In this document: positions 25,044-37,599 of the stretch, piece by piece
Position numbering within the stretch: position 1 is the stretch's first letter
How the letters are laid out: every line of letters starts with the position of its first letter
Source of the DNA: Istiophorus platypterus
Lineage: Eukaryota > Chordata > Actinopteri > Istiophoriformes > Istiophoridae
Direction of reading: 5' to 3'
DNA length: 64,000 bases
NCBI GenBank assembly: GCA_016859345.1
Contig: CM029116.1
Span: forward strand, 5,731,143 to 5,795,142
Made by a program: the position numbers and the translations under genes
The notes under the pieces: generated by a model
Told to the model about the DNA's origin: nothing
Databases searched by the model: none
The model's input: only the letters and a program-made list of their open reading frames with translations

Positions 25044-28000
25044 GTCGAGCAAGACGAAAGTGAAAGCAGAAAAGAGAATAGGTGACTTAAGGTAATAAAG
25101 TGCGGTGGAAGAGGCGTGGCAGGCAAACAGTGTCGCTAACGTCCCTGCGCTCTGTAACAGGTGAGGAGAGAGATAAGCTATCGCTGCTGATAGCGCGCAG
25201 CCGTTTGTAAACCGCACCTGAGCCAGCCTATCAGAGCAGGCTCCTCCCATCTAGTCTCCGACGCCATTCTGCCCCGAATCAGTTCATCATGACCATCGGC
25301 GCCACGCAGCCCTCCTGCCCCCCCGGCAAAAAAACCCCAGTCCTATATATGGCCATCGGCTCCCGCTGATGTCCATAAACACACAGACTAATATGGGTCG
25401 AGCGCGTCCCCCGTCCTGTCTATGGTCTCCTCCGCCTCGTGCATTCCAGAGGCCTTGTGTTATGATTTCCTGGGCTGCATTTTGGACTCAGTGACTTGAT
25501 GAACCCCCCCCGTGTCTCACGGCATTCCCGTCTTGGGGGGCCCTCTTACTCCGGGGCACTTTTGCGCCTGCCGGCTACGTGCAGGAGATTCCTGACTTGG
25601 AGCCCTTTCTTCTCCGAGTTTTGTTCACGTCTTGCTCTCTCTCTCTCTCTCTCTCTTTTCGGGATCATGGAGAGGCCAGTCAACAATTTGCCGTTTAACT
25701 TTTCAGGTCCGACTGCAGGATGATGCTCTGGGGGGGTAAAAATAGACTGTGGGAGATCAACTGACTATCAGCAGAACAGTGGTCTGTTGTCTCTTGGATC
25801 TTAAGACGACCTGTAGCTTAACTCTCTTCTCTCAGGCAGGAGGCCGCTGACTGCTACAAGACTCCAGGGATCTCTCCAAATGTTGATCCTCCCTCCCTCT
25901 CTCCTCCCTCCCTCCCTCCCTCTCTCTCTCCCCCCATGCCTCTCATTTGGCCCTGCACACCCCCTGCTGCTGCGGAAACCAGATCCTATAATGGGAACAG
26001 CCCACCCAACTGCTGCTGACCAGCTGGAATGAGAGTCTGGGAAGCAAAGCGAAAAACTGGAGCCTCGCTCGCGTCGGCTTCGGCCCAAACACCGAAACCC
26101 TCCCCGGTCTCCACAATAACAGCCGTGGGCCGCAAAAGGGAGATTATGCCTCGGCTTGTGTCAGCCTTATAAAAACTGAGGCATGGCACAGTTTTTTCTT
26201 CTTCTTTTTGTTTTTTTCGCCTCCTCTTCCCTGAGACATAATTTCATGTGGCACAATTACAGGGCTGTCATTTCATGATAATGACAGGGGTGACATTTTG
26301 CTTATTACTACACCAAGGTGCCTTTGATGGTTTGTTTCCTCCAGGCTTTTAAAAAAAAAGCCCCCGATGCACATTCCCACTCCTTCGAATGAAGTCGTAT
26401 TTGTATTGATCACTAAGCACACAAACACTCGGTCTCTTGAGGGTCTTGCCGTCTCTAATTTGTATACGCTGAATTCATAACATGAGAAAATCCTTTACCC
26501 GGTTAGCTTTCACAATCACAAGCAAAATATAGATCTTAGCCCACTGCTGTAAAGACAACAAAAGGAAAGCTTCAAAATTTATTCAGTTCAAACCCTCTTC
26601 TCCTCTCGTGCAACACATGCATTCGGGCTCATTAGAAGCTTCTGGAATTAAAGTTGTGGTGGTGCCAGGGATCGGGAAGTGGGGATGGGGGATGGGGGTG
26701 GCGGTGGTGGTGGTGGAATATATTTACCCCAAATTCCCAGCATTCTTTAAGGCAGACAGCAAAAGGAGGCCCCCGGCCTCGGCGCGCAGGACGCTGGGGC
26801 ACATGCAGGCTAAACCCCGGACACTTAAAATGACACAGAGGCACGAGAGGCGACGAATTCACACCTCGCCAGAGTGTGTGTCCCCCCCCCCCAAAGACTG
26901 TCACCGTGTCACTGACCCACTGTGGGCCCTTCGTAACGGACAAATGCGTGTGCACAGGTCACGACCCCCTCCTCACCCCCCCCCCCCCGGTCTGATCCTT
27001 CAGCTGCCTTTAACACCACCCTCACCTGTCTCCGCCGTCTAGCGGCCACATGTGTTCCGAGTGACCCGCCGAGGGTCAGCGCCTGAGCCCCTTCCTACAG
27101 GGGCTGTACGTTGACCCCGATCCGATTCTCCCTGGGGTGGAGACGACCCCCCCCCCCCCCGCATCGCTCACTGGGGGGGGCTCCGTCTCCTCATGCGCCT
27201 CTCAACGCTCTCCCAGGCCCCTTCGGGGATAAGATGCGGGAGATACTTGGACAAATCAGTGGAAACATCCACAATGCAAAGTGACAAGGACCGAAATAAA
27301 CCGACTCCGACCTAAGTGTTCGCGGTGCCTCTGTGGGGACATGGAAGTTTGCAATCTAATGCATCCTTCGTTGAAGGGTAAAGTAACCAAAGACAAGCAA
27401 TTATCGTGGATTCCTTTACCAGAAATAGACCCCTCTCCTTCGCAAATCCTTGCCGCCATTTTACTCGCAGGCCTGTCTCCGCACGTCCAAGCCCGTATCC
27501 CATTTCCTCGCCGGGTCCGCTACTTGACCCGCGAGAGGGCAGCACAAAGGGCGTAGTGACCCCATGCTCCACCCTCACCAGGAAGAACAGGGTATAATTA
27601 GCTGTAGTGTTAAAGGCATGGTGCCTCGAGACTGTAAAACGGGGTATGAATACTGAGCAGGAACGACTTTAACCCACGGGATTTAAGGAATAATCTGTGG
27701 GTCCGACCGCACGGATTCATTTATCCGGCGGCCCCATGGCCCCCGGCTCCCTCGGAGAAGTCTATCGGGTTAAACGCAGGGCTCTCCATCCTCTTCACCC
27801 TCAATTAGACGCAACATGTCCTTCCCTTGTTCCCCCTCCGTGTCCTCTGTTCCCGCAGATACGTTTTATCTTCCTGAGATGGCTCATACCGAAACGAAAG
27901 GGGGGTGTTCACTCCTACGGCCCCCCCTGCGGATAGAGTATTGCTCACTGTAGGTTCCGGGCACGTTGCACTGACATCCAACATGCCCCGCGCAACGTGC

Positions 28001-29929
28001 GTTGCCGGCGAATATGGAGGAACGGGGGCCTCCGCCATCTGTTAGGCATCTGTCCGCGCCGTGATTCATCCGCTTGCACGCATTCGCTGTTTTGGGTGTC
28101 GGCGGCAAAGACGTGACGTGCGTTGACAATCCCTCCCCCCAATCTGCTTCGTCCTCTCTGTTCAGGCGGGTGAGCGTCTCAGAAAATAAAACTATTCACA
28201 AAGAAAATTAATGAAGTTCCCGAGGTCCGGGGCAACAATTAACGATTCTCTTCATCATTCAGTGAATGTCGTTTATGCTTTCGGGCAGATTAACAGCTTT
28301 GCCGTGGGGGCGGCAGTTCTGGTCAGCTGGTCCACCGCGCTGGTCAAGACTGAAATATCTCATTCGACCAATTGCCAATTAGTTTTTTGGGTTTTTTTTT
28401 TTTACACGGGCGATCATGGCAACCGGAGAATGAACCCTAATGACTTTCCCTCTTGAGCCTCCGGCTGGTTCACGGTGCTGATTTTGATTAAAAAACAAAG
28501 GCTACTGGATAGATTGCCATGTAAATTTGGTTCACACATTCAGTGTCATCAGAAGATCGACTTAAAATAACTATCTCGATGTCGCGACTTTTCGTCTAGC
28601 GCCATCCTCGAGTCAGTTCTTTGGTTGATGACCTGCAAAATTGATATTTTCCATCGCTGACAGCCATACTTTGTGTCTTCAGTGCTAATTAGCGAGGACT
28701 AGTGTGTCACCATTCTGGACCGAGAGGGCGAACGCAGCAGAGCCTCTCAACGTCGGTGACGGCGGTCACGCTAGCACGCTAGCGCGCTGGCGTTGAGCTC
28801 AGGGTGCTGCCGTGACTCACTACGGCGTCACGGAGCAGCCAGCACGGCCCAACGATTCTGCTTCCCATCTGGCGACAATCAAACTGCTTGTTTTGTCGGA
28901 ACAACAGCCCCCGAAAGCCACAGAAAATATTTAATTTACAACAATTAAAAATAATTTTAAAAAAAGAGAATCCTCACCTTTTTAGGGATTGGATCCGGCA
29001 AATGTTTGACATTTGTGTTTGGTCAATTACTTACAAATTAGCATTTCATTTGTTATCAGAATTACTGTGGATTCTTTCTCCGTCAGTAGACCTATCATTT
29101 AATTAACAACAGTTTGAGCAACACTGAATTCATTCCCCGGATTCACCCCCCCCCCAAACCCGTGTTTCAACGGCTGCATTAATGCCAGACTCCACCGCGA
29201 CACACCAGACACGTTTTCTGGAACCGCTCGGTTCCCAGTGACAAAAACGGCCCAATATGCAGCACGCCTGCTACTGTGGCTGTGAAAACAATGACTTAAC
29301 AGAGAAACAGACTGAAATAACCTTTCTGTCTGTCCTTTGGTTCCCCAGACTTCCTGTTTGACAAAACTAAATCCCTGTTGATGCTGGGCTTTCCGCCCTG
29401 TTTCTCTCTGTTTCTGTCTCACTCTTTTTCATCTGTTCTCCCTTTTCTGCCTTTCTGGCAGAGCCCACGAACACACTTCGGGTCACTGGGTACTGGCCCA
29501 ATCTTATTTTTGTTTTCCTCCCCTTCCCCTGCATTCAGCAGACAGTGATGCGAGCCGCTGCTCTTCTGGGGTGGGTTGGGGTGGGGTGGAGAAAGAAGAT
29601 GGAGAAGGAGAGCGGGGGGAAGGACACAGAGGAAGCAAAACTGGGCGAAAGGTGAAACGCGCTAGAAATAGAGAGTTAAAGGCCGAGAGCACGAGAAATA
29701 AAATACAGTGGTAATCCGAGAGGAGGAGGAGGAGGAGGAGGGCAGGAGAGGAGACGTGAGTTCATCCTGAAGAAGAATTAGGGGTGAAGGTGAAAGAGCC
29801 GGAGGAAAAGAAAATGGAAAAAACGACTGCCCGTGGTGCACAGGATTCATTGTGCTGCTCTCTGACTCCGAACACCCTCTTGTGGGTGTGTGTTGGTTCG
29901 GTGGTGGTGTTAGGAAACCGTATCTTGAG
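25044..29929. other. Non-coding, probable LHFPL6 intron
   Basis: Contains CT (25635-25657) and CCCT (25889-25937) repeats, a G-rich cluster (26678-26715), C-runs (26882, 26979, 27149, 29147), the 26265 palindrome and an AT-rich island at 28890-29110. No exon is supported. Confidence 0.4.
26265..26287. promoter_or_regulatory. Palindrome with two facing TGACAG (MEIS/TGIF-type) sites
   Basis: CTGTCATT and AATGACAG are exact inverted arms around a 7-base centre containing TCATGA. A third TGACA follows at about 26290. Function is inferred from the motif only. Confidence 0.4.
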
Positions 29930-29964
29930 CAAACAAACAAACAAACAAACAAATAAATAAATAA
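29930..29964. repeat. (AAAC)n(AAAT)n compound microsatellite
   Basis: AAAC units change to AAAT units without a gap. Confidence 0.93.
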
Positions 29965-32912
29965 TCTGCCGAGCGCATCAGGAGCGGTCTGCACTTTAGG
30001 TGATCAATCAGCCCAGAGGAAGAGACGTCCACTCCATAACCATCAGTGGCCGGAAATGTAAGCAGCGAGCTTTCTAAAGACCATTACACGGGGCCCTTGT
30101 CCGCGGGAGACGTTGGCGAGCGTTTACTCGCCACCCTGGAAAATGTCCTGCGATCTGACACCATTAAACATCGGGGGGGCGCGGCGTTCCCCCGACGGGA
30201 TATTCCCCGGGAAACGCCAGCCCCTCATCCCCCGGAAAGCCTTCCTCCTCCCGTGGATGGGATTTTCGTTTTTCTCATATCTCTTGAAAACGAGTGGCGG
30301 CGGCGGCGGGGGGGGGGGCACGCATCGCCGTGGACTGGGCGAGATCCAGCTGGCAGCAGCTCAGCGAGCCGACACAAGGACAAAGCCCCTGGCTGCGCCG
30401 GCCTGGCTCTTGAACAGGACAACACGCTCCGCTGCCAAACAGCCCGTCGCAACATTTTGTAAAACCACAATGTCGGGCGGTTCTAACTTATTTACATGTC
30501 TTTGAATGCATCGTTCATGCTCGTGCCCCTGACCCACACTTTGATCTGCACAGGTACGGCAGACAGACGTGGTACATTTAATTCCATTTGGCCTGGATGA
30601 GCAGGACACTGTATCACGTTCCCTGTGGTCGACATCTCCTCCGGGGGGGCAACAGAGTTACCTGGAGGAAGCGATACAATTAAAACCGATGGAGGCTTAA
30701 CTGAAAACAAGCCCGGGGTCGGACGCATTCAAAGCAAGCGTTCTCTCTGCGGTTCCATGTCGTTCAATTTTCCGACATTCCACACCGGCGTGGTCAAACC
30801 AGGCGCTGGCGCAGAGCTGTAAACGGAGCCGGCCGACCGGAAAAAGCTGAAAACGGAGAGACACACGCTCCCGGAGGAGGAGGGGGGAGGGAGGGCTCGG
30901 CCAATTATCTGATACTGCGGATCGACCACGGCTTCGGCGGCGGCCGGCGTGGGAAGTGCTCAGCCGGTGCACGCTAGCGGCGCCCGGGAACCATCGCGTT
31001 GCATCATCGCCGTTTCCAACACAAGCGAGGGCTTTCAGAACCTCCGTTTCTACGTTGACGGGCTTTTAAAGGCCGTTTCCTCCAGTTCCGCTCCCTGAAA
31101 GCTCCACGGCGGGTCAAAAGGCACAAGGTATATCAAATAAATCAGAAGTTTGTCAGCGCCTTCGGAAAAAGCTTGCAGGGGAACGTCGGGACGCAGGGAT
31201 GCGTGCGAAAACCCATATTTTTTTCAGATCTCATTTCATCAAAGAACGGCCGGAACCCAGGGGTAATATTTCAGGCAATACAAATTAAATGTCCCTGATC
31301 AATAACAAACGCCCGAGACCCATCGCGCGGTGACACCGCTGAATCTGCCAAACTCGGTAAAGAGTTGCCCCCACAGACTCCCGGCTGACCACAACCTTCC
31401 CCTGTGGCGGTGAAATACGTCACGTCAAGCTGTTTCAAACTTCTTTTTTTTTTCCTCTCTTACTTTTTCACGTCCCTCAGCAGTTTTCACAGTATATGAA
31501 GCCCCCCCTGCAAAAAAAAGGACAGGCTGTCGTGCATCTTATTGTTTGTCTTGATATTTCCCCTTCGGTTCCAAGGACATGGCAGTTTAACACCTTCTGA
31601 ATAAAATATGGCCCACGTCCTCCGGCCTTGAGTCGCCATATCTCTTGACATTTTTATCAAGACTTAAAATGATTCCAATTCAGCTGACATTCTCCACGGG
31701 TCAAAGCAATATTTCTGAGAGACTGCAGGTGTGTTTTGGAACAACACTTCATCACGGCCTCTCCTAATGTGACTGGTGATGGTATTTTGGCTTCAAATGC
31801 TAGAAATCAACCTTTGCGACCTTTGTTTTTTTTTTTGGGGGGGGGGTCACAGGATACCAGTCTAATGTGACTGATTGTCTCGGGGAGAAAAAGGGCGGCG
31901 GGTCACAGTCGTCGGTGACATAAAAACCGCGTCCACATTTTCATTTCGTGTTACTAAACGGGCTGAAGTGCTCGCTGCCTCCCGATTGTCGAGGGATTTT
32001 CAAACTTCTATTCCACAACGAAGTTATTCCTGTTCTTTCGGCTGCTCTACTGTTGCCGATTAAGGAAAAGATCCCTCGGTCTTTTCTTAATTCTGAAATC
32101 AGCGCTACCCTAAACACTGCACTATTCTATGCGCTGTACTATACTACATTGTACTAATTGGTCCTTTGTTATCTTTGAAAATAGAGCACCGAGGGTTTTT
32201 TTTTTTTTGTTTTTTATCAGGTGTGGGTAAAATTACATTGTACTTTTCTACTTCTTGCATCTCCACATTATTTTTCCTTCCAGTTTTTAAAAGGGTTTCG
32301 AGATTTCATTTTGAAGCAGTTGTTTGGGCCTGGCAGCCGGGATATATCATAAGCCCATTAATCCCTCAAAGTCCGTCGCATGGCGTTTGTGAATTAGACC
32401 GTCTCAGACGAGGTTTTGAGGTCTGAATCTGAATCCCGGTGTCGGGGCTAGGTCAGACACACTCGGGCCGCCGCCGCAAATATCCGAGTTCAGTCGGGTC
32501 AGCGAGCCGGGAACCGAGCCGGGAACCGAGCCCTTCTCGGACGTCCGTGGATTTCAAACGTATTCCGAGCCCGACCCGGAAACCGCAGCGCCTCAGAATG
32601 AGAATGAGATGTAAGGCAGGTCAATGGAGAACAAAGAGCAATGTCAATGAGGGCTGGCAAGCAGGGAAAGAAAAAGAGAAGAAGAAAAAAGAAAGCAGAG
32701 GAGGCAGAGAGTCAATTAAAGAGTCGGTTTGGGCTGTGGAATAGTTGTCCCCCAACAATAAAATATACATAAGAATATCAAGCAGCACAGAGTCTAGGTA
32801 CGGCTCTGTTAATGATAAATTGTAATTTATCTCTGTCTTTCTTTGGAGTAAACACAGCCGCTGCAAAGTGTGTTTCCATACCAGTCTCCCAAGCACCAAA
32901 TTTGGCTTCAGT

Positions 32913-32940
32913 CTAACTGCTGTGATCTAACTGCTGTGAT
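32913..32940. repeat. 14-base tandem duplication
   Basis: CTAACTGCTGTGAT occurs twice exactly. Confidence 0.92.
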
Positions 32941-34199
32941 CTAGTCCTCCTGCTAAATCTCCGACCGCACCACACAAAGTTACGTCCTAAGCCTTTCTGT
33001 GCCTGGGAGACGTCTCCAGGATCGAGGTGTCCGATCCCATTAGGCAGAGCCTCGCTTTCACGAGCGGGTAGTGTCTCAGTCTGATGGGAAAAAAAAGGAA
33101 GAAGAAGAAGAAGGAGAAAAAAAAAAACTGGAAGGGGCCCCCAGGGCCCCACATCACTATCCCTAATATTCAACCGGTGACGGAGCCGTCCGGTCGTCCA
33201 GTCACGTGGCCCGTCGGAGGCAGAATGTCATAGCGTGACTGGCTCTGTCGGGTGCAGAGAGGAAAAGGATGGAAATAATAAGACGGGAACAAAAGCGCGG
33301 GATGAGCGTAGGTTGCCGTGTCAACGGGGATCAAAAATATGCCAAAGGGTACAAGAGGTTCTCAAATGTCTGCAGTTGGAAGTGAACGTGAGGCGGGTGT
33401 CTCCCTGCTATCTGCTCGGGGGAGCACCCAAGAAGACGAGGCGGGGCCCTGCAAGGGGCCGTGGGGGTCAAAATCCCAACAACCAAACCCGAGTCAAGAA
33501 ACTTCTTCCGTCGGAACTTCCTGCCTCAGTCGTCTGGGGTCTGCGCCGCCGCATAACTAAGACGGGTGGAAAACTAAAGCGAGAGGCAGTTGTTTAATGT
33601 AAGCGGCACAGAGATCCCACGCCTTTGATTTATGAGCCAGAACAGCCTCACGCTCTCACACTCTCACACTCCAAAGCTGGGCCTCTGCCATCGGCAATTA
33701 ACCAGCGCCGGAGCAACTTGCTCGCGATGAACCGGGAAGGAAAAAAAAGAGCATTATGAGAGGTAAACAACGACGCTAACAACAATAATAGTTATTGTCA
33801 AAGCTTAAATCTTTCCGTCGGGGCCGCGGCTAATGCGATAAAGCGCCGATAAATCCCTTCGGCTCTGATCTATTTCATGGGATTGGGCTAAATGACGGGG
33901 AGATGTGGAGCGGATGTCTCGTTCGGGCCTCTCGTTTCAGACGGTCTTCGTTGCTGGAAGCACGATGGGAGTCGGGGGGGCGGAGGCGCGGCGACGACAC
34001 CGGCGTCGGGCGGGCGGACCGCGAGCCTCCCGTGCACCGGGCGAATTCGCATGCGTCGCCCTCGCCGGCTGCACACGCCTCATTTGCTCCCGCTCCTGCT
34101 AATCGCCGGGATTTGATCATATCTCTCCGCGCCGCCCCCCCCCCCTCCCAACTCCCCCCCGGATCATTATTTCTCAGCAAAGGATTCCTCAGTTAATAA

Positions 34200-34238
34200 G
34201 AAGTGAACGCTGAACGTTTCAATTACCAGGTGTTCTCT

Positions 34239-34269
<31 letters not shown>

Positions 34270-34278
34270 CCCCCCCAG
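34200..34278. repeat. Copy A of a 35-bp motif followed by (CT)n and poly-C
   Basis: GAAGTGAACGCTGAA, TTTCAATTACCAGG and then TTCTCTCT run into a 27-base CT repeat and a 14-base C run. The same motif recurs at 35667. Confidence 0.85.
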
Positions 34279-34567
34279 CCCCCCCACCCACCCTTTCGAC
34301 ATTTCTTTCTCGCTTCGCGAGTGACAGTAGACAATGCGTGGAACAGCCCACCGAACTTCCCAATTGTGTCACTTCCAATTAGCCCTTCTGAGACTTCTCT
34401 GCCCTTTGGCTCGCCGGCGTTCCGAGTTAAAAAGATCCGAGCGGGGCCTCCCTTGCTTCTGAGCCCCGCCTGCCTTTTTCCTTTTCTTTTCTTTTCTTTT
34501 CTTTTTTTTTCTCCGTCCTCCGTCTAAATCGTGTGAGAGTCTGTCTGTGTATGGGGTTGCTGTGAGC

Positions 34568-34648
34568 TTAAAAGGAGCCCTCCTTAAAAGGAGCCCTCCT
34601 ACATTTAAGTGCACATTTTGTGCACATTTTACATTAAAGTGCACATTT
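34568..34648. repeat. 16-base tandem duplication followed by three GTGCAC palindromes
   Basis: TTAAAAGGAGCCCTCC occurs twice head-to-tail (34568-34599). It is followed by ACATTTAAGTGCACATTTT and a near copy at 34631, giving GTGCAC at 34609, 34620 and 34639. Confidence 0.92.
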
Positions 34649-35666
34649 CTGAATAAACCAACCAGCCATCACCTTAATCATCCTCCATATTATACATCAT
34701 TAATACTGATGCTCCTAAGTAGCTAAGCCTTTTAGAACTAGGACATGGTGCGTTGTGGTGGTCCTCTCAAGATTTATCCCCCCAAAAAACCTGGCAGCTC
34801 TGTCAAATCTGCCTACAACCTGCTTCTCCGTCACATCAATTTTTTTTTTTTTTTAAAGTGATGGTGGGGGGGTTGGGGGGGTTGGGTGGAAATAGCAGAG
34901 CGGTGAGCCACGGTATGCAAGCAAACGTTTTGGAGTTAATGAGAGGGCTGGAGCCGCAGCTTCTTAAAAACTAGGGCAGAGAAACTTGCAGCTTCGGTGG
35001 AAGCCTTCCCTCAGACCTCATGTCTCAGGAGAACACATGTGCAAAATGAAAAAAATAAATAAATAAAAATAAAAATAAAAAAACCCCAACAGTGCACATA
35101 AACAAAGCCCGTGCCGTGCAGAGCTGTGTCCACTTACTATAATCAAACAAAGCAGAGTAAGATGTTTCTTGTTTTTCTTTTTTTCTCCCCATGGCCAGAG
35201 ATGCGGCGTGGGCAGTAAAACTATTTTCACAGGGAGAAAGACCGTAGGGCGTGGGTTTCTTTTTCGATTTGGAGAGGCGCATTCTGGATCGCGTCCAGGC
35301 CAGAGAATCACGCTGACATATTTTGGGCACGATCGCAGCATAAATGAGGCTTAATTTTTCCATTATTTCATCAGTCAGACGGGAAACAAAAGACGTGAAT
35401 CGAAGCCAAGAGCCTGCTGCATGTTATAAAAGAAAGAGTGGGGAAAACTGTCGGTCGGAGTAAAACACGGGAAGGTATTGTGAAACTCTGAGGAGCTGCT
35501 GTGAATACATCTCCTTTAACAGAAAAAAAGGTTCCACTGTATTTACAATATGTAGGTTGTTTTTTTTTTTGTGGGACCAAAGCCTTGAATGACTCAGAGC
35601 GATTCGCAACAATGTTGATGCACTGAAATCTGCGATTCAGTTTGTAAATGCTGCGCTTCCATTTAC

Positions 35667-35699
35667 GAAGTGAACGCTGAATTTTCAATTACCAGGTAT

Positions 35700-35726
<27 letters not shown>
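35667..35726. repeat. Copy B of the same 35-bp motif followed by (CT)n
   Basis: GAAGTGAACGCTGAA then TTTTCAATTACCAGGT and TATTCTCT, about 32 of 35 positions shared with copy A, again running directly into a CT repeat. Sequence further upstream is not shared. Confidence 0.85.
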
Positions 35727-35730
<4 letters not shown>

Positions 35731-36353
35731 CCACTTCTCTCCAAACACCACCCCCAAAAAAAGTTCAACTGCAGTCATGAGTTGCCCTAAAACACATGTA
35801 TACTGACCCAAAATCATTAAGCGGGTAACATGACCGACGTCTTACTGGGAGACTTCTCATTTCCTGTGTTGCCTGGGCGTCCCAGGAAACAATGGCTCCT
35901 CTGGGCCGACGGCAGGTTTGTTGCCAAAGAAAAGTTGGCCAGAGGTTATAAAAAAGGAAAAAAGAAGAAAAAATCGCATGCTTATTAAGATTTCTATGGC
36001 TCCTTGTTTTACCTCGTCAACTTGACTTTGTTTCATGAACATCGCTTCTGTAAGGGAGCTCAAAAATCAATTTGGTGAGAAGTTAATTACAGCCACTGAA
36101 GCCCCCCAAATCTGTACAAACATCTATATCATAGGAGTTGGAGGGAATCTTTCAGTGCGAAAGCAAAGCAAATATGTGATCTGGCTTGTTAAAACTTCCC
36201 TGAGCCAGGTCTGTTCATGATCGTAACCAGAGCGTACGTAGCGCGCCGCCTCAGCCAGATGAAAACTACCGACCGGCCGCACTGTGTAGGCGGCGCCACG
36301 GCCGGTTGGAGCGTGCAAGATGAAGAAAGGACGACAAGGGAACGTAATCTCAC

Positions 36354-36738
36354 CTCCAACGAACTGGATGCCACCGGCCACGCGGCCGATTGTGCGCGAG
36401 ATGAGGTCGGAGATGCAGCAGCCCATGAGGGCCGTGAGCGCCACCAGAAGCAGGAGGCCGCATCCCACGCCGGTCACCACCGTGCAGATCCTCCACTCCA
36501 GGCTGGGGATGCCGCCGAAGGAGGCGTAGCGGCCGCACTGCTCCAGCATCACCGTGGCCTGCCTCTCCTCGTCCCTCACCGGGTAGGAGCACCGCCGGAA
36601 CGTGCCGAAGGACACGGGCTTGCCCATCTGCGTGCCCAGCAGCCAATAGGGCATGAAGAAGCCCACACAGGAGGCGGCGGCGCACAGCAGGGAAAGCAGG
36701 GCCCAGATGACCCCCGAGCACGTCAGGCTGGACGCCAT
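36354..36738 (-). CDS. lhfpl6: LHFPL6 (LHFP) first coding exon, residues 1-128; gene incomplete in window
   Basis: LHFPL6 belongs to the LHFPL family of four-pass membrane proteins, distantly claudin-like; the human gene was first found fused to HMGA2 (HMGIC) in a lipoma, and its cell function is poorly known. Seen here on the minus strand: ATG at 36738 in a strong context (GCCATGG), then MASSLTCSGVIWALL with a hydrophobic segment at residues about 9-29, an outer loop holding PVSFGTFRRCSYP (Cys50) and EQCGRYASF (Cys68), the EWRIC motif, and a second membrane segment at about 85-108. The exon ends in GGIQFVG plus one base before the donor GTGAGA (36353 downward). It matches the human protein closely along its whole length. 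The full protein is about 200 residues, so the last 70 or so, with membrane segments 3 and 4, come from exons not found in this window. Confidence 0.96.
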
Positions 36739-36882
36739 GGCGGGCGGGCGGGCGGGCGAGCGGTTCACACGGGGTCACTGGAGGGGCGGCTGTTGCAGGA
36801 ACGGTCGCTGTGTCGTGGGGAGCCGCGCAAAAACCAGCATTCAAACACGGGCCGTCTTCACCTTCTCAGTGACTCCGGGTCC
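36739..36882 (-). other. lhfpl6: Inferred LHFPL6 5' UTR part of the first coding exon
   Basis: Upstream of the ATG on the minus strand the sequence is GC-rich and includes a four-copy CCCG run. A good acceptor, a CT/C tract ending in AACAG, is read at 36883-36905, which would make the exon 36354-36882 with 144 nt of UTR. In human the coding part also begins in exon 2. A second weaker CAG lies near 36792, so the boundary is inferred. Confidence 0.5.
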
Positions 36883-37599
36883 CTGTTGGGGGGGAGGAGA
36901 GCAGGTTGTTGGCTTTCGGAACGAGGCGGAAAAAGTCACAGTCGGAAGCCAGAAACCCGTCTGGCGTCATTATTAAAGCAGCATCAGCATAGCAACTCGA
37001 TAACAAGAGAAAACGGATATGATAGAGTCCGATTAAGAGAGTATTAGTGATTAACAGACCTCCAATAATGACACAATCAGTCAAACATCGCTTTGTGCCG
37101 ATTTGTGACTGACTTTTGATTCATTAGATCTTTTATCCCCCTGTAAAGTCCTTTTAAGACATATCCTAAATAAACTAAACAGATTAATTGACAAATAAAA
37201 CTGGACCTGGCTCAGAAACAGACGGCTCCTTCAACACAGATGCAATAAAATTAAGACTCGATTGCTATATAATGGTGAACAAGACGCTGTAATTATGAAA
37301 CTCGGGCCAATTAATAATCGAGCCAGGTTTGATAAGCTTGGGGGGGGGGCAAAGATTGTTCCCCATCCTACTTTGATCTTTTAGTCCATTCTCTTTGTAA
37401 TTGTTAAGAAATAATGAAAAGAAAATTTGATTTGAAAACTTCTGCATCTTTAACGCAGCAGTGAATATGCAATGGTAACAACTAGTGCACCATATATATT
37501 TATATATATATATATATATATATATAACTGGCATTATTGAGAATAGCAGTGTCAACTCTCCATCAAATCTGCAAAATCGATCCGAAAATAAACTTTAAA
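36883..37599. other. Non-coding DNA upstream of the LHFPL6 coding exon
   Basis: AT-rich, complex sequence with many ATTA/TAAT cores at about 36960-37300, which looks like a conserved regulatory element. A TA repeat lies at 37493-37526. I see no exon. It would be LHFPL6 intron 1 if the promoter is at 37.6-38.9 kb. Confidence 0.4.

Larger units (their letters stand above)
29965..36353. other. lhfpl6: Non-coding DNA immediately 3' of the LHFPL6 coding exon (intron)
   Basis: Directly follows the LHFPL6 donor on the minus strand, so at least its upper part is intron. It contains short tandem duplications (32507-32530, 32913-32940, 34568-34599), G/C runs, the two copies of the 35-bp motif, and complex islands at about 31540-31800 and 33590-33860. 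No further LHFPL6 exon was found. Confidence 0.5.

Noticed and set aside
36217..37047. 276-codon open frame on the plus strand
   Set aside because: It is antisense to the LHFPL6 exon and its GC-rich upstream part; the peptide is Arg/Gly/His-rich with no family match.
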